DNA of 64,000 nucleotides from Exiguobacterium sp. TNDT2 (GCF_003331145.1 NZ_QLVE01000024.1:62001-126000); one strand, 5' to 3'. Shown: positions 8,576-17,170, numbered from the stretch's first letter. Program-made: numbers and translations. Notes: generated by a model from the sequence alone, not told the origin.

Positions 8576-8857
8576 TCAACAATCTTCTTTTCCAATTGGT
8601 TCTACTTCATCCCAAAGCTCCTCAGATTCAGGTTTTTCGCCGTTATAGCCAACAAACAATTTTTGAAATGGTGTTAGCTCATTTTTTCGGACGAAAGTAA
8701 TCCGATTAGGTTCGACCTCCACGTCAAGCAAAACATCATCCTTTGTATTAAAACCGGCTTCCTCGAGAATATCTTTTGTAAGTCGAATAGCCTTACTGTT
8801 GCCCCAACTCTGTAGCTTAGCCTCACGATGACTGATTTTACGCTTAGTTTGTAGCAC
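8576..8857 (-). CDS. MazE-like AbrB/SpoVT-type antitoxin
   Basis: About 93 aa. LQSWGNSKAIRL is the MazE swapped-hairpin DNA-binding motif (W-GNS-x-AIR). The C-terminal half is acidic (PESEELWDEVEPIG), as expected for the arm that wraps and blocks MazF. A GTG at 8875 is open, but AAGGAG sits inside that stretch, 9 bases before a GTG at 8857, which is the better start. It precedes the toxin gene, the usual antitoxin-first order, and paired 9-base direct repeats lie just upstream as a candidate operator. Confidence 0.88.
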   Translation of the reverse strand: MLQTKRKISHREAKLQSWGNSKAIRLTKDILEEAGFNTKDDVLLDVEVEPNRITFVRKNELTPFQKLFVGYNGEKPESEELWDEVEPIGKEDC

Positions 8858-8894
8858 TCGATTCAACTCCTTCACGTACTATTTCTTATATAAA

Positions 8895-8914
8895 GTATAT
8901 ACGTTGTATATACG
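8895..8914. promoter_or_regulatory. Candidate MazE operator, paired direct repeats
   Basis: Two copies of GTATATACG separated by TT, so 11 bases apart, about one helical turn. They lie 38 bases upstream of the antitoxin start, where autoregulation would act. Function is inferred from position. Confidence 0.5.
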
Positions 8915-9151
8915 TATTTCAAACTTAAATTATTTCGAACGGTTGAATTTCAACATTGCGGTCGCCGGAACCTAAAAAAGACAGCCCCGGAAAACTATCA
9001 GAACCCTTTGATTGTTGCATAGAATATATAGTTTTTTACTGGGAAATTATAAAATTAAGTGCAACACCCCGAAATGAACGTAAAAAAGCCCATAGCGACG
9101 GCCTCGTCTAGAATGAAGTTACCACACAAACATTCAGACGGAGGAATCGCT

Positions 9152-9495
9152 ATGAGCTACACCCATCTTACCACAGCCGAACGCATGAAAATAGAGACCT
9201 ATCTAGAGCTCGGGATGTCCATCCGGTCCATTGCGAGACGGCTCGGGCGCTCCGCCAGAAGGCTAAGCGCCGGAAACCGGTAGAAACACGCAGGCACATA
9301 GACGTCGGGTTGACCATCTCGAACCGGCCACAACAAGAAAGCCAACGGCCTCCTGCGCGAGTTCTTCCAGAAAGGATCGGACTTCGCGACGGTCGGCCAA
9401 GGAAAGATCATGGCCGCGCTCGCCAAAATCAATGGTCGCCCGCGGAAGTGCCTGGGCTGAAAGACCGCACACGAGGGTTTCAATGTTGGCATTAG
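9152..9495 (+). pseudogene. IS30-family transposase remnant
   Basis: The N-terminus MSYTHLTTAERMKIETYLE with the helix-turn-helix SIRSIARRLGRS is typical of IS30 transposases. After 38 codons the sequence jumps to the C-terminal end (NGLLREFFQKGSDF and INGRPRKCLG), so most of the catalytic DDE core is deleted. The Trp after KCLG is a TGA (9458-9460), and an extra G then shifts the frame before the terminal FQCWH. GGAGG lies before the ATG. At most a left flank with GTGCAACACC near 9059 survives; no matching right end is visible. It is a dead element. Confidence 0.88.
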
Positions 9496-9496
9496 A

Positions 9497-9675
9497 AAAC
9501 CACCACGCAATACTACGTAGTGGTCACATAAATAATCTACTTCTATTCCACCTCAAACCGATATTCCGTCCTCGAGTGATACAACTCCCCCGGGATTCAA
9601 CTCGATTGACGTCGCCACATCTGGATGGTTCGGCGCGTCCAGGAACGCCTGGCGTCTAAGCAAATTGCGCTATCC
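9497..9675 (-). pseudogene. Decayed second copy of the galM 3' end
   Basis: This stretch matches the last 40 or so codons and the terminator of galM (11735-11905) in the same orientation. On the minus strand it reads QAFLDAPNHPDVATSIELNP, then one extra G shifts the frame, then ELYHSRTEYRFEVE and a stop at 9543. A stop and a deletion lie upstream of QAF. Many differences from galM are synonymous, so this is a diverged homologous tail, not a recent copy. The terminator stem is also recognisable at 9499-9524. It abuts the stop codon of the nuclease gene at 9678. Confidence 0.88.
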
Positions 9676-9677
9676 CT

Positions 9678-10223
9678 TTACAAGCGAGTCAAGGGTAACA
9701 CTTTTTGCTCCATCAACTCTTTCTCAAAATCGTCCGCTCTATATCGAATCACATTCAGATTGAATACGGCTTCAATGAATTTATATTTGTCAGGGGTTCG
9801 CAAACTGTGAAAATGCCGATGTGTTGAAGGGGTATCCGGATTTGGACGATGAACGATGTACACCGTACTCCCATGAAAATCTTCATCCCTTAAACCATAT
9901 TTCAGTTTTAACAACGCGATGGATTCGTGAACCTTCAGTTGAACATCTGACGATTTGATTTTTGACCAAATTTGATTTTTAAACTCTATGAAAATTAGAT
10001 TTACATCGTCAATATACAAGCCATCTACCGAACTTGGCGTGAGAAAACGTCCTGTTTGTTCAGTGACGCGTTGAACAATTGAATCAAAGTTATAAACAGG
10101 AAGATTCACGTTGGAGACAAGAGTAACGGATTGGGCATCATCCCATGAACAGTTCGAAATCGTACTAACATCAAACTCACTGTCTAATCTGTTTTTGAAT
10201 ACACGAATTCGCTCACTCGACAT
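9678..10223 (-). CDS. Putative PD-(D/E)XK-like nuclease, partner of the ATPase
   Basis: 181 aa, no family recognised by name. Residues 64-84 contain SSVDGLYID followed by a beta strand ending in LIFIEFKNQ, giving D67, E80 and K82, the layout of a PD-(D/E)XK nuclease core. The rest is mixed alpha/beta, with a Lys/Glu-rich helix after the motif (VQLKVHESIALLKLKYGL), a common position for the following helix of this fold. It overlaps the ATPase gene by 11 bases, so the two proteins are made together. The gene is AT-rich and its stop lies 2 bases from the galM remnant. The nuclease call is inference from motif spacing. Confidence 0.6.
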   Translation of the reverse strand: MSSERIRVFKNRLDSEFDVSTISNCSWDDAQSVTLVSNVNLPVYNFDSIVQRVTEQTGRFLTPSSVDGLYIDDVNLIFIEFKNQIWSKIKSSDVQLKVHESIALLKLKYGLRDEDFHGSTVYIVHRPNPDTPSTHRHFHSLRTPDKYKFIEAVFNLNVIRYRADDFEKELMEQKVLPLTRL

Positions 10224-11601
10224 CGCTTAACTCATCTCGCAATTCTTCTAAGCTGTAAAATGCGTTAGCCAAATCTTGATAAAGCAGAGGTAAGTCATTG
10301 GTTACGTCCTCAATTGTGTAATTTAACGTCGACTCGTCACGAACTGTTCGATAAAATTTCAAATCGTCGTAGTAATCATGTTTCTTTGAATATAGCTCAA
10401 TTGCCTCAATGAAATAAGGACTATGTGAGGCAATAATCAACTTAAGATTAAATGATTTTGAAACAAGGACAATCAGTTCAGCATATTTGAGCTGCCAATC
10501 CGGGTGGAGATGAATTTCCGGCTCGTCTAAAATGATATACTCACATTCTTCAAAGCTATTTGATTGAATCAACATGTAAAGAATTGAAAAAGACTTCATT
10601 CCTGTGGATAGGTTTTCGAAGTTGATTAGCGGTGCGTGATTACTTTCCTTAAAATATAGAGAGCGATTTTTATAAATAAGTTTTCCGTCATTAAAAACCT
10701 GGGTAAATAACCGATCAATTTTTTCTTCGCGCGCATCCAAGGCAAATAGATTTTCATCTTCTAATCCCTCAGTAGGCATGAGGAGTTCACGTACAAGTCC
10801 CCGATGGGAGAGCGAAGCGTTTTTCTTTTTTAACAATCCGGGACTGAGAGCGAATTTATCGTCTAGAATAAATGGATCATCAATATAAATCGCTTTTGAA
10901 AAGATTCGATTTGTATGGATTTGACTCAAATCTGGTCTCAATTTATGTTTGTTAAAAATCAATCGAATTTCAGGTTGATTGATTTGTTGAATTGAGATCG
11001 ACGCATCATCGTCCATGAAATTCACATTTGTAATTTGTTGCGAGAACTCTATATCAAAAACTTTTTGCATAATATTCGATTTAAAGTCATCATCATCAAT
11101 CGACTTATTGAGAAGCCATAGCAAATCGTTTTTTAAATTTACTATAGATTCCTGATTTCCTCTGTCCTTTGCAAGCATATTATCGAATAGTCCATCCACT
11201 TTCGATTGAATCGCGGCATTGAATTTCAATTCTACTTCTTTTGTATAGTTTCGACTTGCTTCTGAGTTTACTATAGAAAGCCACTTTTCTTTAGATAACT
11301 CTTCATCCGCTTCCATATACAATCCAGAAATTAAAAGGACATATAAATCAGAGATTTTACTATCCGTCTCTTCATCAATTGGCACAATTCGATTTATCCG
11401 ACGGAGTCGATTCGCAATCGTTTCCGCTTTTTCTTTAAGAACCTTTGAAGGTTCAAGCAAGTTTAAACCTGTCGCCACGGCGTACAAAACTTTTCCTACG
11501 GTACTTTTCCCAGTATTATTATTTCCTGCAATCACGGTGATTGAATTGACATCAATTTTTGCTGTTTGAATCAATCCAATATAATCTATTTCAATTCTCA
11601 T
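10213..11601 (-). CDS. AAA/ABC-type ATPase of the OLD/RecF-like class, putative defence protein
   Basis: About 462 aa. Walker A is AGNNNTGKST near residues 26-35. A long helical insert fills residues 40-320. LSTGMKSF near 331 is the ABC signature, IILDEPEIHLHPDW near 354-367 is Walker B with the OLD-type HLHP, and IIASHSP near 390 is the H-loop. No TOPRIM domain follows, unlike OLD or GajA proteins. GAGGGG is 9 bases before the ATG at 11601. The next gene, overlapping by 11 bases, is nuclease-like. Such ATPases sense phage or foreign DNA and license a partner effector (as in Septu or PARIS); that role is inferred. Strongly AT-rich against GC-rich flanks. Confidence 0.85.
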   Translation of the reverse strand: MRIEIDYIGLIQTAKIDVNSITVIAGNNNTGKSTVGKVLYAVATGLNLLEPSKVLKEKAETIANRLRRINRIVPIDEETDSKISDLYVLLISGLYMEADEELSKEKWLSIVNSEASRNYTKEVELKFNAAIQSKVDGLFDNMLAKDRGNQESIVNLKNDLLWLLNKSIDDDDFKSNIMQKVFDIEFSQQITNVNFMDDDASISIQQINQPEIRLIFNKHKLRPDLSQIHTNRIFSKAIYIDDPFILDDKFALSPGLLKKKNASLSHRGLVRELLMPTEGLEDENLFALDAREEKIDRLFTQVFNDGKLIYKNRSLYFKESNHAPLINFENLSTGMKSFSILYMLIQSNSFEECEYIILDEPEIHLHPDWQLKYAELIVLVSKSFNLKLIIASHSPYFIEAIELYSKKHDYYDDLKFYRTVRDESTLNYTIEDVTNDLPLLYQDLANAFYSLEELRDELSDVE

Positions 11602-11734
11602 GAGCATGTTCCCCTCATTGTTTGATCATCTAATCAATGAATGTTTGAGCGTAAGCATTGAAGAAAATCATGATTTATGACTTTAGCTAAATTATGGCAT
11701 ATCATCGATTCAAATGATAATTAAATAAAAGCGA

Positions 11735-11770
11735 ATAAAACCCCACCACGTATCTCTACGCAGTGAGGTC
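11735..11770 (-). terminator. galM terminator
   Basis: On the minus strand ACCTCACTGCGTA pairs, with G-T wobbles, with TACGTGGTGGGGT, followed by TTTTATTCGC. A decayed copy lies at 9499-9524. Confidence 0.75.
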
Positions 11771-11776
11771 TCCTGA

Positions 11777-12748
11777 TTATTTGATCCCAAACCGATAAAC
11801 CGTCCTCGAGTGATACAACTCTCCCGGGTTCAGTTCAATCGATGTGGCGATGTCTGGATGGTTCGGTGCGTCGGGGAACGCCTGCGCTTCGAGACAGATG
11901 GCACTATACTTCTGCCTTCCCTCGAGCGTGACCGGTGTCTCTTCACTGAGGAAGTTGGCCGTGTAGACGACCATGACCGGCTGGTTCGTCTCGACGTCCA
12001 TGACGCGACCGCTCACCGGGTCGTGCAGCCGGGTCACCCCGTCCTTCAAGATGAACGGATGATCAAGTCCCCCAGCCTTCACAATCGCCTCGTCCTCTGA
12101 CGTAATCGCCTCCCCGACTGGCTTCCCGTCCCGGAAATCGAACGGTGTCGCCTCCACTTCTAACAATTCGCCCGTCGGCAGCGACTCGTCATCGAGCTTC
12201 GCGACGTGGTCGGCCGGGAGCGTCAACACATGGTCGTGAATCGTCGGCCGTCCGCCGAGATTGAAATAGTTGTGATGGTTCAAGTTCACCCACGTCCGTT
12301 TGTCCGTCTGGGCCGTCATCGTGACGACGAGCTCGTTGTCGTCCGTCAACTCATAGACGACTTTGAACGTGACGTTGCCGGGATAGCCTTCTTCACCGTC
12401 CGGGCTTACATACGTGAACGTGATCGCTTGTCCCTCGACGTCCATGTCCCAATGTCGGAACGTGATGCCTTCGTCCCCGCCGTGGATATGATGCGGGTCC
12501 TCGCTCGGGGTCAAGGCCACCCCATCGATCTCTGCATTGCGGATCCGTCCGGCGATCCGTCCGACGACGGAGCCAAGATAGACCGGGTTCTCGAGGTATT
12601 GTTCGGGACGCGCGTACTTCAAAATGACGGAACCCATGTTTCCGTCACGGTCCGGTGCCGTCAACTCGGTCATGGCACACCCGTACGAAATGGCCGACAA
12701 GCGCATGCCGTTCTTGTTTTCAATCGTTCCTTCTCTCAACTGGCTCAC
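11777..12748 (-). CDS. galM: Aldose 1-epimerase (galactose mutarotase)
   Basis: 323 aa, normal length for GalM, which interconverts the alpha and beta anomers of galactose or glucose. SVVGRIAGRIRNA holds the conserved Asn/Arg region, HHIHGGDEGI the first substrate His, NLNHHNYFNLGG the catalytic His segment, and AICLEAQAFPDAPNHP the catalytic Glu. The GTG at 12748 has a poor ribosome site; a TTG four codons in follows AGGTGA and is an alternative. Its 3' end is present a second time, decayed, at 9497-9675, beyond the ATPase/nuclease operon. It could serve the alpha-galactoside genes at the right end of the window. Confidence 0.92.
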   Translation of the reverse strand: MSQLREGTIENKNGMRLSAISYGCAMTELTAPDRDGNMGSVILKYARPEQYLENPVYLGSVVGRIAGRIRNAEIDGVALTPSEDPHHIHGGDEGITFRHWDMDVEGQAITFTYVSPDGEEGYPGNVTFKVVYELTDDNELVVTMTAQTDKRTWVNLNHHNYFNLGGRPTIHDHVLTLPADHVAKLDDESLPTGELLEVEATPFDFRDGKPVGEAITSEDEAIVKAGGLDHPFILKDGVTRLHDPVSGRVMDVETNQPVMVVYTANFLSEETPVTLEGRQKYSAICLEAQAFPDAPNHPDIATSIELNPGELYHSRTVYRFGIK

Positions 12749-12811
12749 CTACTTTGATTAGAATAGCAACTATGCTACTTGTTCCCGCACTTCACGATCT
12801 ATAATCCCATC

Positions 12812-12841
12812 AAAAAAACCGTCACACAAAATGTGTGACGG
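12812..12841 (-). terminator. Rho-independent terminator after LacI remnant
   Basis: Stem CCGTCACAC / GTGTGACGG with a 5-base loop, followed on the minus strand by a run of seven T. Confidence 0.9.
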
Positions 12842-12842
12842 A

Positions 12843-13256
12843 TTAGACCCGGCTGCTGTTGCGAAGAATCAATTCTGTCGGCAAGACGACTTTCTTGCCG
12901 ATCTTTCGACCGTTCAATCGCTCTAATAAAAGCTCGACACTCGTCTCCCCCATCATCTCCGTATGGACATGAATCGTCGACAAGGCTGGATACACGTACT
13001 TCGAGACGCTGATGTCGTTGATGCTGATGATCGAGACGTCTTGCGGGACGCGTACCCCTTTCTCATGGAGGGTACGCAGAGCACCGATGGCCAGCGTGTC
13101 GCTCGCAATCAGCAATGCTTTCGGCACTTCGTCTTCCGTGATCATCACATTCATCATCCGATATCCGTCGTCTGCCAAGAACTTGCCGACCATCATTCGC
13201 TCCGGCAAGAAGACGCCGTTGCCTTTCATGACCGCATCATGGAAGCCGTCTATGCG
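12843..13256 (-). pseudogene. LacI-family regulator, C-terminal remnant
   Basis: The C-terminal part of a LacI/GalR sugar-responsive repressor. RIDGFHDAVMKGNG at the truncated end, then ALLIASDTLAIGALRTL, VSIISINDI and PALSTIHVHTEMMGETSVELL are the standard effector-domain landmarks, ending in LILRNSSRV. The DNA-binding domain and about half the effector domain are missing. An in-frame stop at 13257 precedes the first recognisable residue. The break joins directly to a glycoside hydrolase tail on the other strand, so both genes lost their 5' halves in one deletion. Confidence 0.85.
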
Positions 13257-13369
13257 TCACGCGCGCTCCACGGCTATTGCTATACGCTACTGACAGATGT
13301 CGAACAAGAGATCAACGGGTTGCTGACGTATGACCAGGAACCGAAGTCCCGCTCGAGACGATCCGCTAA
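13257..13369 (+). pseudogene. GH2 glycoside hydrolase (beta-galactosidase-like), C-terminal remnant
   Basis: HGYCYTLLTDVEQEINGLLT is the hallmark C-terminal stretch of family 2 glycoside hydrolases (usual form GYCYTQLTDVEQE). A one-base deletion after DQEPK hides the normal end, which in the next frame reads VPLETIR and a TAA at 13367. Nothing of the N-terminal sandwich or the catalytic Glu pair remains. The exact junction with the LacI remnant is uncertain within about 20 bases. A hairpin terminator follows, then the GH43 gene, so this was a sugar-polymer locus. Confidence 0.82.
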
Positions 13370-13410
13370 ATCAATGACCAGTGGCATCACGACATCCGTT
13401 AATCCATCAC

Positions 13411-13435
13411 AGGTGCCTCTCAAGGGCACCTTTTC
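13411..13435 (+). terminator. Terminator after GH2 remnant
   Basis: Stem AGGTGCC / GGCACCT with a 7-base loop and a following TTTCTTCT. Confidence 0.75.
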
Positions 13436-13452
13436 TTCTAAAGGAGGAGCTT

Positions 13453-14781
13453 ATGAATCGAAAATCAATGTGGATCATTGCCGTCCTAGTCGGCGTCATC
13501 GTCATCGCACTCGTCGGGTGATCGCTCACACGGGCGGACCAATTGACCGAGAGTGATACGTTCATGAACCCGATTTTACCGGACGGGGCTGATCCGTTCT
13601 TATATGAGCATGACGGGTCATACGTATACACGCAGACGACCGGCAGCAACGTCACACTATGGCGCACCGATGCCCCAACCGAACTGGCGACAGCCGAGTC
13701 GAAAGTCATCTGGCAACCGACGAAAGGCGAACGGGACATTTGGGCCCCGGAAATCCATTTCGTGAACGACCGCTGGTACGTCTACTATGCGGCCGTCATG
13801 CCGGGCGAGGTGCACAAGATGTACGTGCTCGAGTCGGCGACCGCGGACCCGTTCTCCGATTACACAGAAAAAGGTGTCATCGAGGACCCATCCGGTAAGT
13901 GGGCCATCGATGGCACGATTCTCAAGAACGGCGATGACCTGTATTACGTCTGGTCGGGTTGGGAAGGCGACGTCAACGTCAGCCAATACCTGTATATCGC
14001 CGAGATGTCCGACCCGATGACGATTTCGAGCGAGCGGGTCGAGTTGTCTCGTCCGACCTATGACTGGGAGTCGCTCGGTGCCCCACCGTTAATCAACGAA
14101 GGGCCTCAAATCCTGATGAAAGAGGATCAAATCCATATCGTCTATTCAGCGAGTGGCAGTTGGACCGACTTTTACCAGCTCGGCCTATTGTCGGCGCCTA
14201 GTGATGCCGACTTGATGGATCCTGATACCTGGACCAAACAAGAAGAACCTGTATTCTCATCGAATGAAGACGTTTTCGGTCCCGGCCACGCCTCGTTCGT
14301 GACATCCCCTGACGGAAGCGAGGACTGGATCGTCTATCACGCTGCCCGCGCCGAAGGGAGCGGTTGGACGCGTAACGTGCGGATGCAGCCGTTCACGTGG
14401 GAGGACAATGTCCCGGTGTTCGGTGAACCGGTCTCGACAGATGAAGCTCTCCCGCTCCCCTCAGGCCAGACAGGAGCACTTGCTGTCGAGCTGAATGAAT
14501 CGATGACACCTGATAGCCCATTAGACCTGCGACTCGACATTCCTGAGAGCGGACGTTATCAAGTTATCGCCTATATCGAAAACCAAGACGAGACCCCACT
14601 CACGCTCACGATTGATGACCAAGAAATTCGAGGTATGGCCCTCCAAAATGACGGGGTTGCGCCAACGCTCAACATGGTCGTGTTTGATGCAATTGAGTTA
14701 CAGAGCGGCACCGTGGCATTTGAACTGTCGAGTGAGGTTGAACTAGACGTCAAACGTATCGAACTGCGTCAAGTGAACTAA
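13453..14781 (+). pseudogene. GH43 glycosidase lipoprotein with stop codon at the lipobox cysteine
   Basis: The body (from 13543) is an intact family 43 five-blade propeller: DGADPFLYEHDG with the general-base Asp, IWAPEIHF, WAIDGTIL with the pKa-modulating Asp, INEGPQIL with the general-acid Glu and FGPGHASFV. Members remove arabinose or xylose side chains. A C-terminal beta-sandwich fills the last 100 residues. The true start is the ATG at 13453, 3 bases after AAGGAGGAGC, giving a signal peptide MNRKSMWII through ALVG, then TGA (13519-13521, codon 23), exactly where a lipobox (LVG-C) needs Cys. Translation from an internal start would make a protein without export signal. Confidence 0.85.
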
Positions 14782-14784
14782 ACA

Positions 14785-14831
14785 AACAGGCACGGTCCCT
14801 TGGCTACAAAGAAGGGGCGTGCCTGTTTTTA
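14785..14831 (+). terminator. Terminator after GH43 gene
   Basis: Stem AACAGGCACG / CGTGCCTGTT with a 23-base loop followed by TTTTA. Confidence 0.85.
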
Positions 14832-14986
14832 TGTCCATTCAAGTACTAACACTCATGTTTTTGAATTTTTAAATGTGATGAGTTCAGACATAAATCTTTA
14901 ATAAGGAGACTTTTAATTAAGGGTCTGTTAATTGCTTAGAAGGACAGGACACTCACCAGCATCTATCAATAATACGTTTCTACGCA

Positions 14987-15754
14987 TCATAACTTCCATT
15001 TCCCCATCCAATTTTTCACGGGCAATGTTGGGGGTTCTAAGTTAATATATTCATCTTTTAAAATGGCTTCTGCATTCATTGTATACCTTTCCCACTTCTC
15101 GACTCCTAATTCCGAAATAATGAGTTTTTTAGCATCAATCCAATGAAACGAACGATTTTCAAGATTATGAGCATCTGAAGCGACAAAGTGACTTAAATTA
15201 TTGCGTAAAAAAGCATAGGCAAGACTTTGTACATTTTTACCGAAAAGACCAGTTAAACTGCTTGTTGTAATCTGGGACAAAACGCCAGAGGAGACAAAGT
15301 TGAATAATCGCTTCGGATTCATTGCGAATTGTCTATTGCGTTCGGGATGGGCAATGATCGGAATATATCCCTCTATTTGTAGATTGAAAAAAAGAGATTC
15401 CGTATAAGCAGGTATAAAATCACTTGGAAACTCAATTAAAACATACCGCGATTCAGCAAGTGGTAACGCTTTTCCTTTTTCAAGAGCGTCTAGTAACTCA
15501 CCAAATATCCGAATCTCTTGACCCGCATACAATTCAAGAGCAATGTCTCGTTTTCGTAATTCCTGTTGAAGCATGGTGACCGCACTGTAAACATCTAAAT
15601 CAGCGGTATCAAAGTGACTATGGAAAGCATGAGGCGTGACTATAATCGCAGATACACCTTCTCCATTAGCATAATCGCCCATTTCAATTGCCTGATTCAT
15701 ACTCTTTGGCCCATCATCGATTCCGGGAAGAAAATGACAATGAATATCAATCAT
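14987..15754 (-). CDS. Tyrosine-protein phosphatase, PHP family (CpsB/YwqE-like)
   Basis: 255 aa, metal-dependent phosphatase that removes phosphate from the tyrosine cluster of capsule kinases. MIDIHCHFLPGIDDGP holds the first two metal-binding His and the Asp, VTPHAFH the next, EIRIFGELLDAL the Glu region, IIAHPERNR the HxExN motif, and FVASDAHN the final Asp-His. AAGGAGAG is 6 bases before the ATG. In relatives this gene sits next to the kinase; here kinase and phosphatase are about 15 kb apart. The gene is AT-rich relative to galE and others, as is the neighbouring 5' half of the next gene. Confidence 0.92.
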   Translation of the reverse strand: MIDIHCHFLPGIDDGPKSMNQAIEMGDYANGEGVSAIIVTPHAFHSHFDTADLDVYSAVTMLQQELRKRDIALELYAGQEIRIFGELLDALEKGKALPLAESRYVLIEFPSDFIPAYTESLFFNLQIEGYIPIIAHPERNRQFAMNPKRLFNFVSSGVLSQITTSSLTGLFGKNVQSLAYAFLRNNLSHFVASDAHNLENRSFHWIDAKKLIISELGVEKWERYTMNAEAILKDEYINLEPPTLPVKNWMGKWKL

Positions 15755-15919
15755 AAATTACTCTCCTTTTAGATGGGGAATAAAGATATAAGTTTACTAC
15801 TTATACCCTTAGTTTCAATCCTTCAGTCTACTGAATATTCGCTTCAAATAATTGTATCTTTAAATCCTATATCTGCTAAAATTTTAATTAAGGACTTTTT
15901 GTAAAAGGAGAGAGATACT

Positions 15920-17140
15920 GTGCATGAAAGTGAGCGCTTACTTCAGCTATATGCCAAGCATGACAGCTCAAAACGGACCGTATTACGCGCAAAAATTCAA
16001 AAAAATTTACATAATGGGAAACCACTTGTTGTCTCATTTCAAGAATTAACTGGGGAAACACTGTCTTTTTTATCCACTGATACTTTATCGGCGAACGACT
16101 TTAATTCATGGGTTAAAAAAGGAAAACGGTGTCACGCTTTCCTGTTATATTATGTCGAATTATTAGAACGAATTGACACAGTCGTTGCGTCTAAAAAGCA
16201 AAGTGTCGAAGCAGTGTCCACACCTGTTTCACCTGAACTGGATAAGCAAACTATCATCGCATCAATTTACTCACCTGTTGAACATCAAATCAATTCGTCT
16301 GGCGAAAAGAAACGTTATACTGCTGAAATACAAGTACCATACCGCTCGGAACGAGCGAAATATCAACGGACAATCGAACCGGCCCGACCCCGAAAGAAGT
16401 CCGGAGCCAAACGGCTGGGCGTCTGCGCCTTGATCGGGTTACTAGTAGGCGGTGGCTATATCGGGTATCCGTATGTAGCAGCACTCTTTGAGCCGAGTGA
16501 GCAAGTAGACGTCAACACGCCGACGGCAGAGCCAAAACCGGAACCGGTCGCCGAGATGCCGGAACCGACCGAGGTGTGGCTCACCGAGAAGAACGTCTCG
16601 CTCCTGAGTGAACCGAACGGGACGGATGTGACGTACGTCGGGGACATCGGCGACCGCTATGACGTCCTCGAAGAACGAGACGACCACGTCTTGCTTGATC
16701 TCGGAGCTGACGTGACGGCGTGGGCACCGCTCGCCTCGACGACGCCGGTATGGAAATCATTCACACTCAGCGACCAACAAGTGCTCAATTTCTTAAAGTC
16801 GGGTGTCGATCAAATCTATCTCGAACGGGCGACCGTCGACGAGTACTTGTCGTTCAGTGAGACCGAACTGTATGACGTTCTAGGTGAGCCGTTCGGCCGT
16901 GACGAGGACGCGTTAAATGAGTATGCGTTTTATACCGGCATCTTCTTCGTCATCCAAGACGAGGCGGTCCACGCCATCGACTGGATGAACACCCCGACGA
17001 CGAAAGAGGCATTCCAACAGCTCGGCACCCCGGTGTACGAGACGGAAGACGCGATCGTCTTCGAGAGCCCGAAGTACTCGCTGCGCCTGTTCGCCAGTAC
17101 GGATGGGGTGTCGACACGAATCCGAGTGACCGAAAAATAA
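15920..17140 (+). CDS. Single-pass membrane protein with SH3-like extracellular part, mosaic composition
   Basis: 406 aa, not recognised as a named family. Residues 1-155 are basic and cytoplasmic, with a helical N-terminal region containing QELTGETLSFLSTDTL. A helix near 166-190 spans the membrane (CALIGLLVGGGYIGYPYVAAL). A Pro/Glu linker (TAEPKPEPVAEMPEPTE) leads to an SH3-like segment (NVSLLSEPNG through ITAWAPL-type residues) and a C-terminal alpha/beta domain. GTG start, 8 bases after GGAGAGAG. The first 450 bases are AT-rich and the remainder is GC-rich like the core genome, so the gene looks like a recombinant. Possible envelope sensor; no firm function. Confidence 0.8.
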   Translation: MHESERLLQLYAKHDSSKRTVLRAKIQKNLHNGKPLVVSFQELTGETLSFLSTDTLSANDFNSWVKKGKRCHAFLLYYVELLERIDTVVASKKQSVEAVSTPVSPELDKQTIIASIYSPVEHQINSSGEKKRYTAEIQVPYRSERAKYQRTIEPARPRKKSGAKRLGVCALIGLLVGGGYIGYPYVAALFEPSEQVDVNTPTAEPKPEPVAEMPEPTEVWLTEKNVSLLSEPNGTDVTYVGDIGDRYDVLEERDDHVLLDLGADVTAWAPLASTTPVWKSFTLSDQQVLNFLKSGVDQIYLERATVDEYLSFSETELYDVLGEPFGRDEDALNEYAFYTGIFFVIQDEAVHAIDWMNTPTTKEAFQQLGTPVYETEDAIVFESPKYSLRLFASTDGVSTRIRVTEK

Positions 17141-17170
17141 TCAAAACCTATTCAGGAAGGGGTCCATCCT

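Noticed and set aside
9059-9495. IS30 as the mobiliser of the ATPase/nuclease operon
   Set aside because: The transposase is deleted, has a stop and lacks a right end, and it lies outside the galM tail repeat; it cannot explain the duplication.
13519-13521. Selenocysteine or reassigned UGA
   Set aside because: No hairpin of SECIS type is evident after the codon, many intact genes here terminate with TGA, and the lipobox needs ordinary Cys.
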